From an uncultured Eubacteriales bacterium (GTDB taxonomy: Bacteria; Bacillota; Clostridia; Oscillospirales; Oscillospiraceae), in the NCBI GenBank assembly GCA_900550585.1, contig URST01000007.1:1-50343 (forward strand): a stretch of DNA of 50,343 bases. The letters are read 5' to 3'. Numbering within the stretch: the stretch's first letter is position 1; each line of letters starts with the position of its first letter. A program made the translations under genes and the position numbers. Below, in pieces: positions 25,205 to 33,400 of this stretch. The notes under the pieces are model-generated. The model did no database searches. It was not told the DNA's origin and was given only the letters and a program-made list of their open reading frames with translations.

Positions 25205-27037
25205 ATTATTGTCATTGTCCGGAAAACCGGACGCGCATTCCGGATATCCGGACTGTTTTTCCCTTCGCCGGGACACGGCACCATCCCGGCGGATGCCGTG
25301 CTCCTTCAGCTTTTCATAGAACACGGTGCGGGACAGACCAAGAAGCTGCATGGCCTGCTGCCGGTCGCCGCCGCATTGGGCCAGCGTCTGCTGGAGGATG
25401 CGGCGCTCCGCCTGCTTGAGCTGCTGGCGCAGGGTCAGCGTCACCGGCGCCGCGTCCAGGTGGATGTGCTCCGGATAGATGATGTCCGTATCGCAGAGCA
25501 CCACAGCGCTCTCCAGCACCTTCTCCATCTCCCGGATGTTGCCGGGCCAGTCGTAATTCATCAGCTTGCTGAACGCCTCGCCGGACAGGAACCGCTCCGG
25601 CAGGCCGTAGCGCTGCCGGATCTTTTCGATAAGGCTTCCCGCAAGGAGATAGATATCCTCCTTGTGCTCCCGCAGTGGCGGCAGCTCCAGGGAAAACGCG
25701 GACAGGCGGTAGTAGAGATCCTGCCGGAACCGTCCCTGCTCCGCCGCCGTGCGCAGGTCGCCGTCCGCAGCCGCCAGCAGCCGCACATCCGGCGCCTCCT
25801 CCGGCACGGACAGGCAGCGCAGGAGCCGGTCCTGCGCCCCCGGCGACAGTCTGTCCACGCCGTCCAGAAACAGTGTTCCGCCGTTGGCTGCCGCCAGCAG
25901 GCCGCCGCTGCCGAACAGCGCCTCCTCCAGCGCGGCGGGGAGCATGGCGGAGCAGTCCGCCTTCACAAACGGGCCGCGCCGGGGCTGCACGCGGGCGATA
26001 TCCTGAGCCAGAGCGGCTCTGCCCGTGCCCGGCTCACCGGACAGCAGGATGCTGCAGTCCATCTGGCTCAGCCGGTACGCGCGGCGGCGCAGCGTCCGCA
26101 TGACAGCGGAATCCCCTGCCGCGGAGCGCATCTCCCCGCTGACATCCGATGCGGCGATGCGCTCCGTCTCCCGGTATTTCCGCTCCGCCGCCGCGATGGC
26201 GGTGTTGCGCTCAATGATGGAGGTCTTCAGGTCCTCCACATTGCGGAATTTGACGATGGCACCGGAAATGCGCCCATCGCCGTCGCGCATAGGCAGGATG
26301 GACGCGGACAGCGCCGAGCCGTTGATCTCATAGGGCATATCCACAAAGCTGGGCACCTCCCCCGTCAGCACCTTCTGTAGGTGCTCCTCAAACAGCGCGC
26401 CCTCAAAAAAATCCCGGAAGTGATAACCGGCAACGTGGATCTCCTGCTCCGGGCTTTTGGCGATATAACCGCCGCCACGCAGCAGGCTGCCGATCCCCTC
26501 GCGGCGGGCGGAGTAGCCCTTTTCCTCCCAGAACTTCACCTGCCGGGTGTAGCGGTCCAGTACCACCAGCTGTCCGATGCACATGAAATAGCCGATGGTG
26601 TAGACATTCTCCCGCACCGTCACCGACACCTGTGCGCTGTCGATCTGGACGGAGATGGGGACCCCCTGAAACGTCACGTCCAGCCGCAGCTCATCCGCGC
26701 TGCCGCTGTGCAGGTACTTGCAGACCGGCTTGACGCCTTCGCCGCCGAATACCCCCACCGCGGCGATCATGTCGCCGGGGCGGATCCGGCGGTCACGGAT
26801 GCAGATGGTCTCCAGCTCCGCCGCTGTCAGGGCTCCGTCGTCCTGTCCCATGGCGGTGGTGGCGAGGATCACCATATCGCCCCGCAGCAGCCGCCCCGCC
26901 GGATGGGCATGGCGGCTGTGGTTGAACAGGCCGAAGCTCTCCTTTGCCTGCCGGTTGATATGCGTCACGATGCCCTGCCGGTCCATAGTGAACATGGCGT
27001 GAGACGAGCAGTCCATCACGCTTTGCAGGATATCCAT
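25193..27037 (-). CDS. PAS / degenerate AAA+ / Fis-HTH regulator (sigma-54 activator-like)
   Basis: 614 residues. An N-terminal PAS-like segment (SSHAMFTMDRQGIVTHINRQA) and a second sensory region (about 200-290) precede an AAA+ domain and a Fis-type HTH near the end (RILQQTLAQCGGDRQQAMQLLG, then SRTVFYEKL). The AAA+ domain aligns with sigma-54 activators (FRQDLYYRLSAFSLELPPLREHKEDI, NYDWPGNIREMEKVLE) but lacks key parts. Walker A is GEPGTGRA with Arg340 in place of Lys. Walker B is LFLDGVD with Gly393 in place of Glu. ALFGSGGLLAAANGGTLFLD runs straight past the place where GAFTGA should be. It is therefore unlikely to drive sigma-54 polymerase. TyrR-like regulators that work with the main sigma factor are a precedent. 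The adjacent NhaC-like gene, with a sigma-A promoter and inverted repeat, is the likely target. Confidence 0.85.
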   Translation of the reverse strand: MDILQSVMDCSSHAMFTMDRQGIVTHINRQAKESFGLFNHSRHAHPAGRLLRGDMVILATTAMGQDDGALTAAELETICIRDRRIRPGDMIAAVGVFGGEGVKPVCKYLHSGSADELRLDVTFQGVPISVQIDSAQVSVTVRENVYTIGYFMCIGQLVVLDRYTRQVKFWEEKGYSARREGIGSLLRGGGYIAKSPEQEIHVAGYHFRDFFEGALFEEHLQKVLTGEVPSFVDMPYEINGSALSASILPMRDGDGRISGAIVKFRNVEDLKTSIIERNTAIAAAERKYRETERIAASDVSGEMRSAAGDSAVMRTLRRRAYRLSQMDCSILLSGEPGTGRAALAQDIARVQPRRGPFVKADCSAMLPAALEEALFGSGGLLAAANGGTLFLDGVDRLSPGAQDRLLRCLSVPEEAPDVRLLAAADGDLRTAAEQGRFRQDLYYRLSAFSLELPPLREHKEDIYLLAGSLIEKIRQRYGLPERFLSGEAFSKLMNYDWPGNIREMEKVLESAVVLCDTDIIYPEHIHLDAAPVTLTLRQQLKQAERRILQQTLAQCGGDRQQAMQLLGLSRTVFYEKLKEHGIRRDGAVSRRREKQSGYPECASGFPDNDNNLTN

Positions 27038-27234
27038 GTTTCCACCGCCCTCCGCTATGTTTTTATATATCTTAGCGGAGATCGTCCGCCTTTACAATGC
27101 CGGCGCCGTCAAGCATCCGTTACAGATTCGCGGCACGGCATGGAAGCCGCCCGCGGAGCGTGGGAAACGGCGGGGATATATTCTCGCCGCGCGGGTCATA
27201 GGATAGGGCAAAACCGGAAAGGGGCGGATACAAC

Positions 27235-28017
27235 ATGAAAAAGATCAGGGTGTTCCTGCTGCGGCGGTGGTATACGGTGGGCGGCGCGGCGCTGGTGCTG
27301 GCGGCGGCCATTTTCTATGTGGTGAACTATCCCGTCTCCGTCAGCGCGGCGGCCAGCACGCGGCAGCTGCCTATTTACTCGGTGGAGCGCACGCAGAAGG
27401 TGTGCGCCATCAGCTTTGACGCCGCGTGGGGCAACGAGGATACACAGACGCTCATTGACATTCTGGAGAAGTTCCATGTAAAGACCACATTTTTTGTGGT
27501 AGGCGACTGGGCGGAAAAATACCCGGAGTCGGTGAAGGCGCTGCACGACGCGGGGCACGAGGTCATGAGCCACTCCAACCACCACGACCACTACAACAGT
27601 CTGTCCGCCGACCAGATCGTGGCGGACGTCACCGCCAGCAACGAACGGATCAGCGCCGTGACCGGCGTGACGCCCACGCTGATCCGCTGCCCCTACGGCG
27701 AGTACGACGACCATGTCATCGCCGCCATCCGTTCCATGGGCATGGAGCCTATCCAGTGGGATGTGGACTCCCTGGACTGGAAGGATTATGACGCCGACAC
27801 CATCTGCCAGCGGGTGACCAGCAGAGTGCAGCAGGGGAGCATCGTCCTGTTCCACAACGCCGCGCTGCACACGCCGGAGGCCCTGCCCGCCATCCTCACC
27901 TGTCTCATCAACGACGGCTACACCGTGGTGCCCATCAGCCAGCTTATCCTCCCCCAGCCCTACACCATCGACCACACAGGGCGTCAGTTTGCGGCGGAGA
28001 CGACGGCCGTAGAATAA
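27235..28017 (+). CDS. PdaB-like polysaccharide deacetylase (sporulation type)
   Basis: 260 residues, NodB-homology family. One N-terminal membrane anchor (about 12-31, WYTVGGAALVLAAAIFYVV) places the domain outside the membrane. The five family motifs are seen: SFDAAWG (Asp62), HSNHHDH (His113 and His117), RCPYGEYD, DSLDWKD and SIVLFHN. The first motif has DAAWG rather than DDGP, as in the PdaB/YlxY sporulation group. The expected role is N-deacetylation of a glycan, probably spore or wall peptidoglycan. The ATG follows AAAGGGGCGG. It is divergent from the regulator at 27037 and immediately upstream of the CRISPR locus, with no functional link to it. Confidence 0.88.
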   Translation: MKKIRVFLLRRWYTVGGAALVLAAAIFYVVNYPVSVSAAASTRQLPIYSVERTQKVCAISFDAAWGNEDTQTLIDILEKFHVKTTFFVVGDWAEKYPESVKALHDAGHEVMSHSNHHDHYNSLSADQIVADVTASNERISAVTGVTPTLIRCPYGEYDDHVIAAIRSMGMEPIQWDVDSLDWKDYDADTICQRVTSRVQQGSIVLFHNAALHTPEALPAILTCLINDGYTVVPISQLILPQPYTIDHTGRQFAAETTAVE

Positions 28018-28038
28018 GCAGAAAAATGTACAAATCTC

Positions 28039-28067
28039 TTGCAATTTGTCAAAAATCGTGCTATACT
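28039..28067 (+). promoter_or_regulatory. Promoter of the tracrRNA
   Basis: TTGCAA (28039-28044), 17-base spacer, TATACT (28062-28067). Initiation would fall near 28074-28076, just before the anti-repeat. It may also transcribe cas9-cas1-cas2 by read-through. Confidence 0.75.
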
Positions 28068-28074
28068 AATCATA

Positions 28075-28167
28075 GTTCTTTATACCATACCAAGAACTAT
28101 GCAGGTTACTATGATAAGGTAGTATACCGCAGAGCTCTAACGCCCCGCGTAAGCGGGGCGTTATCTC
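28075..28167 (+). ncRNA. Type II-C tracrRNA
   Basis: 20 bases (28079-28098) are identical to the plus-strand form of the array repeat and so are complementary to the crRNA repeat. A weaker anti-repeat continues to about 28110 with a bulge. ATGATAAGG, a short loop and CCGCAGAGCTCTAACGCCCC follow, closely paralleling the tail of the N. meningitidis tracrRNA. The 3' end is a perfect 10-bp hairpin (28139-28148 with 28153-28162, GTAA loop) acting as a terminator. The RNA itself looks undamaged, in contrast to cas9. Confidence 0.85.
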
Positions 28168-28194
28168 TATCCGTACTTCTGAGGAGGGCATGCT

Positions 28195-30273
28195 ATGTAT
28201 CCATATGCGATCGGCTTTGACATCGGCATCACATCCGTGGGTTGGGCAGTCGTTGCTTTGGACGTAGAGGACAAGCCTTTCGGCATCATCAACATGGGCT
28301 CCCGCATTTTTGATGCCGCCGAGCAGCCCAAGACGGGCGCCTCTCTTGCGGCACCGCGGCGGGAGGCCTGAAGTATGCGCCGCCGTCTGCGCCGCCACCG
28401 GCACCGGCTGGAACGCATTCGTCACCTCCTTGTGGCGGAAAACGTCATTTCGCAAGCGGAGCTGGACACGCTCTTTGAGGGAAGGCTGGAGGATATTTAC
28501 GCCCTGCGTGTCAGGGCGTTGGACGCCGCAGTATCAATGGCCCGCGACTTTGCAGAGCGCAGCAAGATGAAAAAGGACATGGACGCCAATCGTGCCCGCA
28601 ACGAGAAGATCATGGAGCGCATCCGAACGGAATACGGCAAAGAGACCCCCACGGGACAGGATCTGGTGAAGTTCAAGCTGTGGGAGGAGCAGCACGGCGA
28701 GTGTGCTTATTCCCAAAAGCACCTCTCCATCGAGCACCTCTTTGACCCGGACTACGCCGAGGTGGATCATATCGTTCCGTACAGCATTTCCTTTGATGAC
28801 AGCTATATGAACAAGGTGCTGGTACTTGCGGAAGAAAACCGCAACAAAGGCAACCGCCTCCCGCTGCAATATCTGCAGGGCAGACGCCGGGAGGATTTCA
28901 TCGTCTGGGTGGAGAACAGCATCCATGATCCCAGAAAAAAGCGGCGTCTCCTGAAGGAAACGATCACCTCTGAGGATGAGAAAAAGTTCAGGGAGCGCAA
29001 CCTGCAGGACACGAAAACCATGTCTCGCTTTCTTCTGAACTACATCAGCGATCATCTGGAGTTTTCCGCCTTTGCCACGGGGCGCAAAAAGCACGTCACT
29101 GCTGTCAACGGTACCATCACATCCTACATGCGCAAGCGCTGGGGCATCACCAAGATACGGGAAAACGGCGATCTGCACCACGCGGTAGATGCGCTTGTCG
29201 TCGCCTGTACAACAGACGTGATGATCCAGCAGTTGAGCCGCTATTCCGCACTGCGGGAATGTGCATATGTACAAACGGAGACCGGCAGCGTTGCGGTTTC
29301 CATGCACACCGGCGAGGTCCTGAAACATTTCCCCTATCCCTGGCCGGAGTTTCGCCGGGAGCTGGAAGCCCGATTGGGAGACGATCCCCGCCGCGCCGTC
29401 ATTTCGCAGCGGTTCCCTGTATATGTAAACGGTGATATTCCCGTGCGAAAGCTTTTTGTATCCCGCATGCCCCGCCGCAAGGTGACGGGTGCTGCACACA
29501 AGGAGACCGTCAAGAGTCCGAAAGCGCTGAATGATGGCATCGTCGTTGTAAAGCGTGCCCTGACCGACCTGAAGCTCGACCCCAAGACCGGGGAGATATC
29601 CAACTACTACATGCCGCAGAGCGACCGCCTGCTCTATGAGGCACTGAAGGAGGAACTGAAAAAGCACGGCGGTGATGGGTCCAAGGCTTTTGCCGCGCCT
29701 TTCCATAAGCCCAAAAGCGACGGTACGCCCGGGCCTGTCGTCAACAAGGTCAAGGTATGCGAGCCTACGACGCTGAATGTTCCTGTTCTGGGCGGCGCCG
29801 GCGTGGCGGATAACGACAGCATGGTGCGCATCGATGTGTTCCATGTAGAAAACGACGGCTACTTCTTTGTGCCCATCTACATTGCCGATACGCTGAAAGC
29901 GGAGCTGCCCAACAAGGCATGCGTGGCACACAAGCCCTTCGAACAGTGGAAGGAGATGTCCGACGAGAACTTTGTCTTTTCTCTGTATCCAAATGATCTG
30001 TTGCGCGCGACCCATAAAACCAGGTTGAAGCTGGCAAAAGCGCAGGAAGATAGCACACTTCCCGATACCTATGAAACCAAACAGGAAATGCTGTACTACA
30101 TCAGCGCAGATATTGCTGCAGCATCTATCACCTGCCGCAACCACGACAACAGCTACCGGATCAGAGGCATGGGCATCAAGACGCTGGAAAATCTGGAGAA
30201 ATTCACCGTGGATGTGCTGGGCGAATACCACAAGGTCGAAAAGGAACCGCGCATGGCATTTAGCAGAAAGTGA
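28195..30273 (+). pseudogene. cas9: cas9 (type II-C): in-frame stop and deleted REC lobe
   Basis: ATG 28195 follows AGGAGG. Codons 1-58 give an intact RuvC-I start (IGFDIGITSVGWAVV, Asp9). Codon 59 is TGA (28369-28371) where the family has Arg (REARSMRRR): a single C-to-T change from CGA. The same frame then continues for 632 codons. After the bridge helix (MRRRLRRHRHRLERIR) and LEDIYALRVRALD, sequence jumps near 28523-28535 to VSMARDFAERSKMKK, so the REC lobe is gone without loss of frame. The RuvC-II Glu (family IExAR-type motif) is replaced by Ser at the join. HNH (EVDHIVPYS, NKVLVLAEENRNKGN) and RuvC-III (LHHAVDALVVA) are intact, as is the C-terminal WED/PI-type region. Total about 690 codons against roughly 1000 or more for type II-C. 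Guide-dependent cleavage by the normal mechanism is unlikely. cas1 follows 9 bases after the stop. Confidence 0.88.
28375..30273 (+). CDS. C-terminal open frame of the broken cas9 (bridge helix-RuvC-II-HNH-RuvC-III-PI)
   Basis: 632 residues. ATG 28375 begins three bases after the internal TGA and has GGGAGG (28361-28366) at 8-base spacing, so ribosomes could restart here. It holds the arginine-rich bridge helix (1-20), a RuvC-II remnant (about 53-63) without its Glu, HNH with His132, RuvC-III HHAVD and the C-terminal PAM-recognition region. Without the separate RuvC-I peptide it lacks a RuvC active site, but the HNH site is complete. Apart from the one stop and the in-frame deletion, no further stops have accumulated. 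Confidence 0.75.
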   Translation: MRRRLRRHRHRLERIRHLLVAENVISQAELDTLFEGRLEDIYALRVRALDAAVSMARDFAERSKMKKDMDANRARNEKIMERIRTEYGKETPTGQDLVKFKLWEEQHGECAYSQKHLSIEHLFDPDYAEVDHIVPYSISFDDSYMNKVLVLAEENRNKGNRLPLQYLQGRRREDFIVWVENSIHDPRKKRRLLKETITSEDEKKFRERNLQDTKTMSRFLLNYISDHLEFSAFATGRKKHVTAVNGTITSYMRKRWGITKIRENGDLHHAVDALVVACTTDVMIQQLSRYSALRECAYVQTETGSVAVSMHTGEVLKHFPYPWPEFRRELEARLGDDPRRAVISQRFPVYVNGDIPVRKLFVSRMPRRKVTGAAHKETVKSPKALNDGIVVVKRALTDLKLDPKTGEISNYYMPQSDRLLYEALKEELKKHGGDGSKAFAAPFHKPKSDGTPGPVVNKVKVCEPTTLNVPVLGGAGVADNDSMVRIDVFHVENDGYFFVPIYIADTLKAELPNKACVAHKPFEQWKEMSDENFVFSLYPNDLLRATHKTRLKLAKAQEDSTLPDTYETKQEMLYYISADIAAASITCRNHDNSYRIRGMGIKTLENLEKFTVDVLGEYHKVEKEPRMAFSRK

Positions 30274-30282
30274 GGTTTGGGT

Positions 30283-31182
30283 ATGGCTTTTCGGAACATT
30301 ATCGTTGAAAATCCCGCTGCGCTCTCCCTGCGAAAGGAACAGCTCATCATCCGTACCGACAATGACCACTCTGTGGCCATTGAGGATATTTCCGCGCTTC
30401 TGTTGGAAAGCCGTCAATCCACGATCACAGCAGCCGCACTGTCCCGTCTGGGGCAGTGCGGCTGTGCCGTTTTCGTCTGTGATGAAAAGCACCTGCCCTG
30501 CGCAGTTCTGGCACCGTATCAGCAGCACAGCCGCGGACTGTCTGTCCTGCGCATGCAGATGAACATGACCGAGCCGATGAAAAAGCGCCTGTGGCAGAGT
30601 ATCGTCAAGGCCAAGATCCAAAACCAGGCCATCTGCCTGCGGCTGACGGGGCACACCAGTGAAGCAGATACGCTGCTCGCCATGGCCGGGCATGTGCGTT
30701 CCGGCGACAGCGGGAATGTGGAGGCTGCCGCCGCACAGCTTTACTTTCCGGCACTGTTCGGGCAGGGTTTTACCCGCGGAGAGGATAACGGCATCAACGC
30801 GGGGCTGAACTACGGCTATGCGATCCTGCGGGGCTGCATCGCGCGGTATCTGGCCGTATACGGTTTTCTGCCGCCGCTGGGCCTGCACCACCGCAGCACA
30901 CTGAACGCTTTCAATCTGGCGGACGATCTGATCGAACCGTTCCGCCCCGTGGTGGACCTTTTGGTGTCGCGCAGCATGAGTGAGGCGGATGAACTGACCG
31001 CTCCGCAAAAGCGTCTCCTATTCAACTGCCTGAATCTGGACATTCTTTCGGGCACACAGCATCACAGCGTATCCTACGCCGTAGAGCGGGCGGTGCAAAG
31101 CCTGGGCCGTGCCGCAGAACGGTCCGACACGGAACTGATACTGCCGACACTGCTGGAGCCTGCACAGCACCGCTATGAATAA
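30283..31182 (+). CDS. cas1: CRISPR-associated integrase Cas1 (type II)
   Basis: 299 residues from ATG 30283 (GAGG site), preferred over an in-frame TTG six bases earlier. Cas1 is the metal-dependent integrase of spacer acquisition. Glu147 (NVEAAAAQLYF), His202/His203 (LGLHHRSTLNAFNLADDLIEPFRP) and the acidic residues after them match the family active site. Length is typical for type II. It lies 9 bases after cas9 and overlaps cas2 by 8 bases. No csn2 or cas4 follows, which makes the locus type II-C. It appears intact although type II adaptation normally also needs Cas9. Confidence 0.95.
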   Translation: MAFRNIIVENPAALSLRKEQLIIRTDNDHSVAIEDISALLLESRQSTITAAALSRLGQCGCAVFVCDEKHLPCAVLAPYQQHSRGLSVLRMQMNMTEPMKKRLWQSIVKAKIQNQAICLRLTGHTSEADTLLAMAGHVRSGDSGNVEAAAAQLYFPALFGQGFTRGEDNGINAGLNYGYAILRGCIARYLAVYGFLPPLGLHHRSTLNAFNLADDLIEPFRPVVDLLVSRSMSEADELTAPQKRLLFNCLNLDILSGTQHHSVSYAVERAVQSLGRAAERSDTELILPTLLEPAQHRYE

Positions 31183-31495
31183 GTTTATGCGGATATTGGT
31201 ATTCTTTGACTTGCCGGTCAAAACAAAGGCCCAGCGGCGAGAGGCCACACGGTTTCGGAACTTTCTGCTGACGGATGGATATCATATGCTCCAGTACTCC
31301 GTTTATGCCCGCGTCTGCAATGGGATGGACGCTGTGGAGAAGCATCGTCAGCGTGTTAAGCAGAATCTGCCGGACAACGGTGCGATCCGCCTGATGGTCA
31401 TTACGGAAAAGCAGTACGAGGCCATTGACGTGCTTTTGGGAAAATTAACAGCTGCCGATGAGCCATTTCAATGTGAACAGCTCTCCATTTTTTAA
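31175..31495 (+). CDS. cas2: CRISPR-associated protein Cas2
   Basis: 106 residues, the structural partner of Cas1 in the integration complex. The ferredoxin-like start MRILVFFDLPVKT, with the conserved Asp, and FRNFLLTDGYHMLQYSVYAR are typical of the type II group. It overlaps the cas1 end by 8 bases and is followed at once by a hairpin that separates it from the array. Confidence 0.93.
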   Translation: MNKFMRILVFFDLPVKTKAQRREATRFRNFLLTDGYHMLQYSVYARVCNGMDAVEKHRQRVKQNLPDNGAIRLMVITEKQYEAIDVLLGKLTAADEPFQCEQLSIF

Positions 31496-31537
31496 AGAAA
31501 AAATCCGCTCAAGGCGTTGCCTTGAGCGGATTTTTCG
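31496..31537. terminator. Bidirectional terminator between cas2 and the CRISPR array
   Basis: AAATCCGCTCAAGGC and GCCTTGAGCGGATTT surround a short loop. On the plus strand it is followed by TTTTT; on the minus strand by TTTTTT. It ends the cas mRNA and also any array transcript coming from the right. Confidence 0.85.
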
Positions 31538-31544
31538 GTAGTCT

Positions 31545-31911
31545 ATTATACCATACCAAGAACTACCAGGGAACTACAACGGGACCTTTCCACAAAAATC
31601 TACTGCGTGGATTATACCATACCAAGAACTACCAGGGAACTACAACGCGTGTGATAGACACGTCCTGCCCGTTGACATTATACCATACCAAGAACTACCA
31701 GGGAACTACAACGTATCCATATCTGCTATAATACAGGTCATAATTATACCATACCAAGAACTACCAGGGAACTACAACACTGTATTTTAATAGTGCAACC
31801 TATGACTGGATTATACCATACCAAGAACTACCAGGGAACTACAACCTGCGGATGGTGTCATAGACCTCCGCCGCTATTATACCATAGCCATGCGCACTTT
31901 GGAACGATAAC
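31545..31911 (-). CRISPR. Type II-C CRISPR array, 6 repeats (last one degenerate), 5 spacers
   Basis: 36-bp repeats start at 31545, 31611, 31677, 31743 and 31810 and are identical; a diverged copy lies at 31876-31911. Spacers are 31581-31610, 31647-31676, 31713-31742, 31779-31809 (31 bp) and 31846-31875; the others are 30 bp. Read on the minus strand, the repeat begins GTTGTAG and ends ATGGTATAAT, as in type II-C arrays of Neisseria and Campylobacter. Complementarity to the tracrRNA confirms that crRNAs are made from the minus strand. No spacer sequence was noticed elsewhere in the window. Confidence 0.97.
31876..31911 (-). promoter_or_regulatory. Degenerate terminal repeat retaining an extended -10 promoter
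   Basis: Only the two ends match the consensus repeat. The preserved end, on the minus strand, is TATGGTATAAT: an extended -10 (TG, one base, TATAAT) pointing into spacer 5. All other repeats have the same element ending at their 3' edge. Confidence 0.65.
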
Positions 31912-31927
31912 ATTTCTGAGATGCTCA

Positions 31928-31956
31928 TTGACAATTCCCTTATCCACGCCTATACT
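31928..31956 (+). promoter_or_regulatory. Promoter of the ThrE-like exporter
   Basis: TTGACA (31928-31933), 17-base spacer, TATACT (31951-31956), about 50 bases before the start codon at 32010. Confidence 0.8.
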
Positions 31957-32009
31957 GTCGGTCGGATTTATGAGATCTCGAACCGCAATACACAGGAGAT
32001 GTACGATAA

Positions 32010-33224
32010 ATGGACTACTATCTTTTGACCGATCTGGCTGCCACCATGGGCTACCATCTGGCTATGTCCGGCGCGGAGACGTTCCGTGTGGAGGACACCA
32101 TCCACCGCATTCTGCGGGCTTACGGCGTGGAATGCGAGGTGTTCGCCATTCCCAACTGCGTATCCGTCAGTCTGGAGGCGGCCAACGGCAAGCCGCTGAT
32201 GCTCATGCGGCGCATCGGCTTCCACGGAAACGATCTGGAAAAGCTGGAAAAGCTGAACGAGCTGAGCCGCCGCATCTGCGCGGAGAAGCCGGAGGTAGAC
32301 GAGGCGATGGCATGGCTGCACCAGACACTGGCGGCCTGCCGGACATACCGCACAGGCATATTCTATCTGGGCAACATGCTGGTGGGACTGGGCTTCTGCC
32401 TGGTGTTCGGCGGCACGCTGCGGGACTGTCTGTGGGCGGGGGTGATGGGACTGATCATCGGTCTGGTGACGCGCTTCATGGACCGGCAGGAGGCCAACCC
32501 GTTCTTCAGCACCATACTGGCCTCGTGCCTGATGGCACTGCCGGCCTATGCCGCCGCGGGACTGGGATGGCTGAACAACCCCGACGCGGCCATCATCGGC
32601 GCGCTGATGATCCTGGTGCCGGGGCTGCTCATCACCAATTCCATGCGGGACATCATCTACGGTGACACCAATTCCGGCATTTTCCGCATCGTGCAGGTGG
32701 TGCTGAGCGCGCTGGCCATCGCGCTGGGCACGGCGGCGGCATGGCACCTGACTGCCGGGCTGTACGGTCTGACCGGCTCCGCCGCCGTGAGCTGGCCGGC
32801 GTGGGCGCAGGCCATTGCGGTGTTCGTGGGCTGCTGCGGCTTCTGCGTTCTGTTCAACGTGCACGGACAGGGCATGGTGCTGTGCGTGGCCGGCGGTGTG
32901 GCCGCGTGGATGCTCTATCTGCTGTTCGGCAGGCTGGGGTGCGATGTGTACGCGGCCAACCTGTTTGCCGCCGTGTTCGCGGCGCTGTACGCCGAGGTGA
33001 TGGCGCGGGTGCGCAAGTGCCCGGCCATGCCCTATCTTGTCATCGCCACACTGCCCATGCTGCCCGGTGCGGGGGTATACTACACCATGAGCATGGGGCT
33101 GGAGGGCGAGATGATGGACGCCGTAGGCAAGGGACTGGAGACGGTGGGCATCGCCGGTTCTCTGGCGGTGGGCATCCTGCTGGTATCCACGCTGTTCCGT
33201 CTGGTGAACCGGCGGAGAGCGTGA
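32010..33224 (+). CDS. ThrE-family threonine/serine exporter
   Basis: 404 residues joining the two ThrE parts that many Firmicutes encode as separate proteins. The N-terminal half (DUF1212/ThrE) has the soluble region with SGAETFRVEDTIHRI, FAIPNCVSVSLE and NPFFSTILASCLMALPAY, then membrane helices. From about residue 245 the ThrE_2 part follows, ending in MPYLVIATLPMLPGAGVYYTM. About ten membrane segments are seen. Members export threonine, serine or small peptides. The ATG follows AGGAGA. It has its own promoter just right of the CRISPR array and appears unrelated to it. Confidence 0.88.
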   Translation: MDYYLLTDLAATMGYHLAMSGAETFRVEDTIHRILRAYGVECEVFAIPNCVSVSLEAANGKPLMLMRRIGFHGNDLEKLEKLNELSRRICAEKPEVDEAMAWLHQTLAACRTYRTGIFYLGNMLVGLGFCLVFGGTLRDCLWAGVMGLIIGLVTRFMDRQEANPFFSTILASCLMALPAYAAAGLGWLNNPDAAIIGALMILVPGLLITNSMRDIIYGDTNSGIFRIVQVVLSALAIALGTAAAWHLTAGLYGLTGSAAVSWPAWAQAIAVFVGCCGFCVLFNVHGQGMVLCVAGGVAAWMLYLLFGRLGCDVYAANLFAAVFAALYAEVMARVRKCPAMPYLVIATLPMLPGAGVYYTMSMGLEGEMMDAVGKGLETVGIAGSLAVGILLVSTLFRLVNRRRA

Positions 33225-33263
33225 CCCCGGAATGCCCGTATCTGCTCTCACACAAAAAGCAAC

Positions 33264-33303
33264 AGCAGCCGACCCTCCGGTGTTGCCCGGAGGGTCGGCT
33301 GCT
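33264..33303. terminator. Convergent terminator after the ThrE-like gene and the PLP lyase gene
   Basis: AGCAGCCGACCCTCCGG pairs with CCGGAGGGTCGGCTGCT. On the minus strand it is followed by GTTGCTTTTTG, so it mainly ends the gene at 33401-34615. Confidence 0.75.
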
Positions 33304-33400
33304 ATTGTAAGGAGAGGAAAAAACATGGGGGATGGGGAGGGCCTTGAGGGGAGCGGCCCTCCCCTTTTATCTGCTGCATGCGGCGCAGAGGGGAACGCGC

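Noticed and set aside
28195..30273. The short Cas9 as a functional natural miniature or IscB-like effector
   Set aside because: The internal stop, loss of the RuvC-II Glu at the deletion join and absence of a REC lobe make a damaged type II-C cas9 the simpler reading; kept only as a hypothesis to test.
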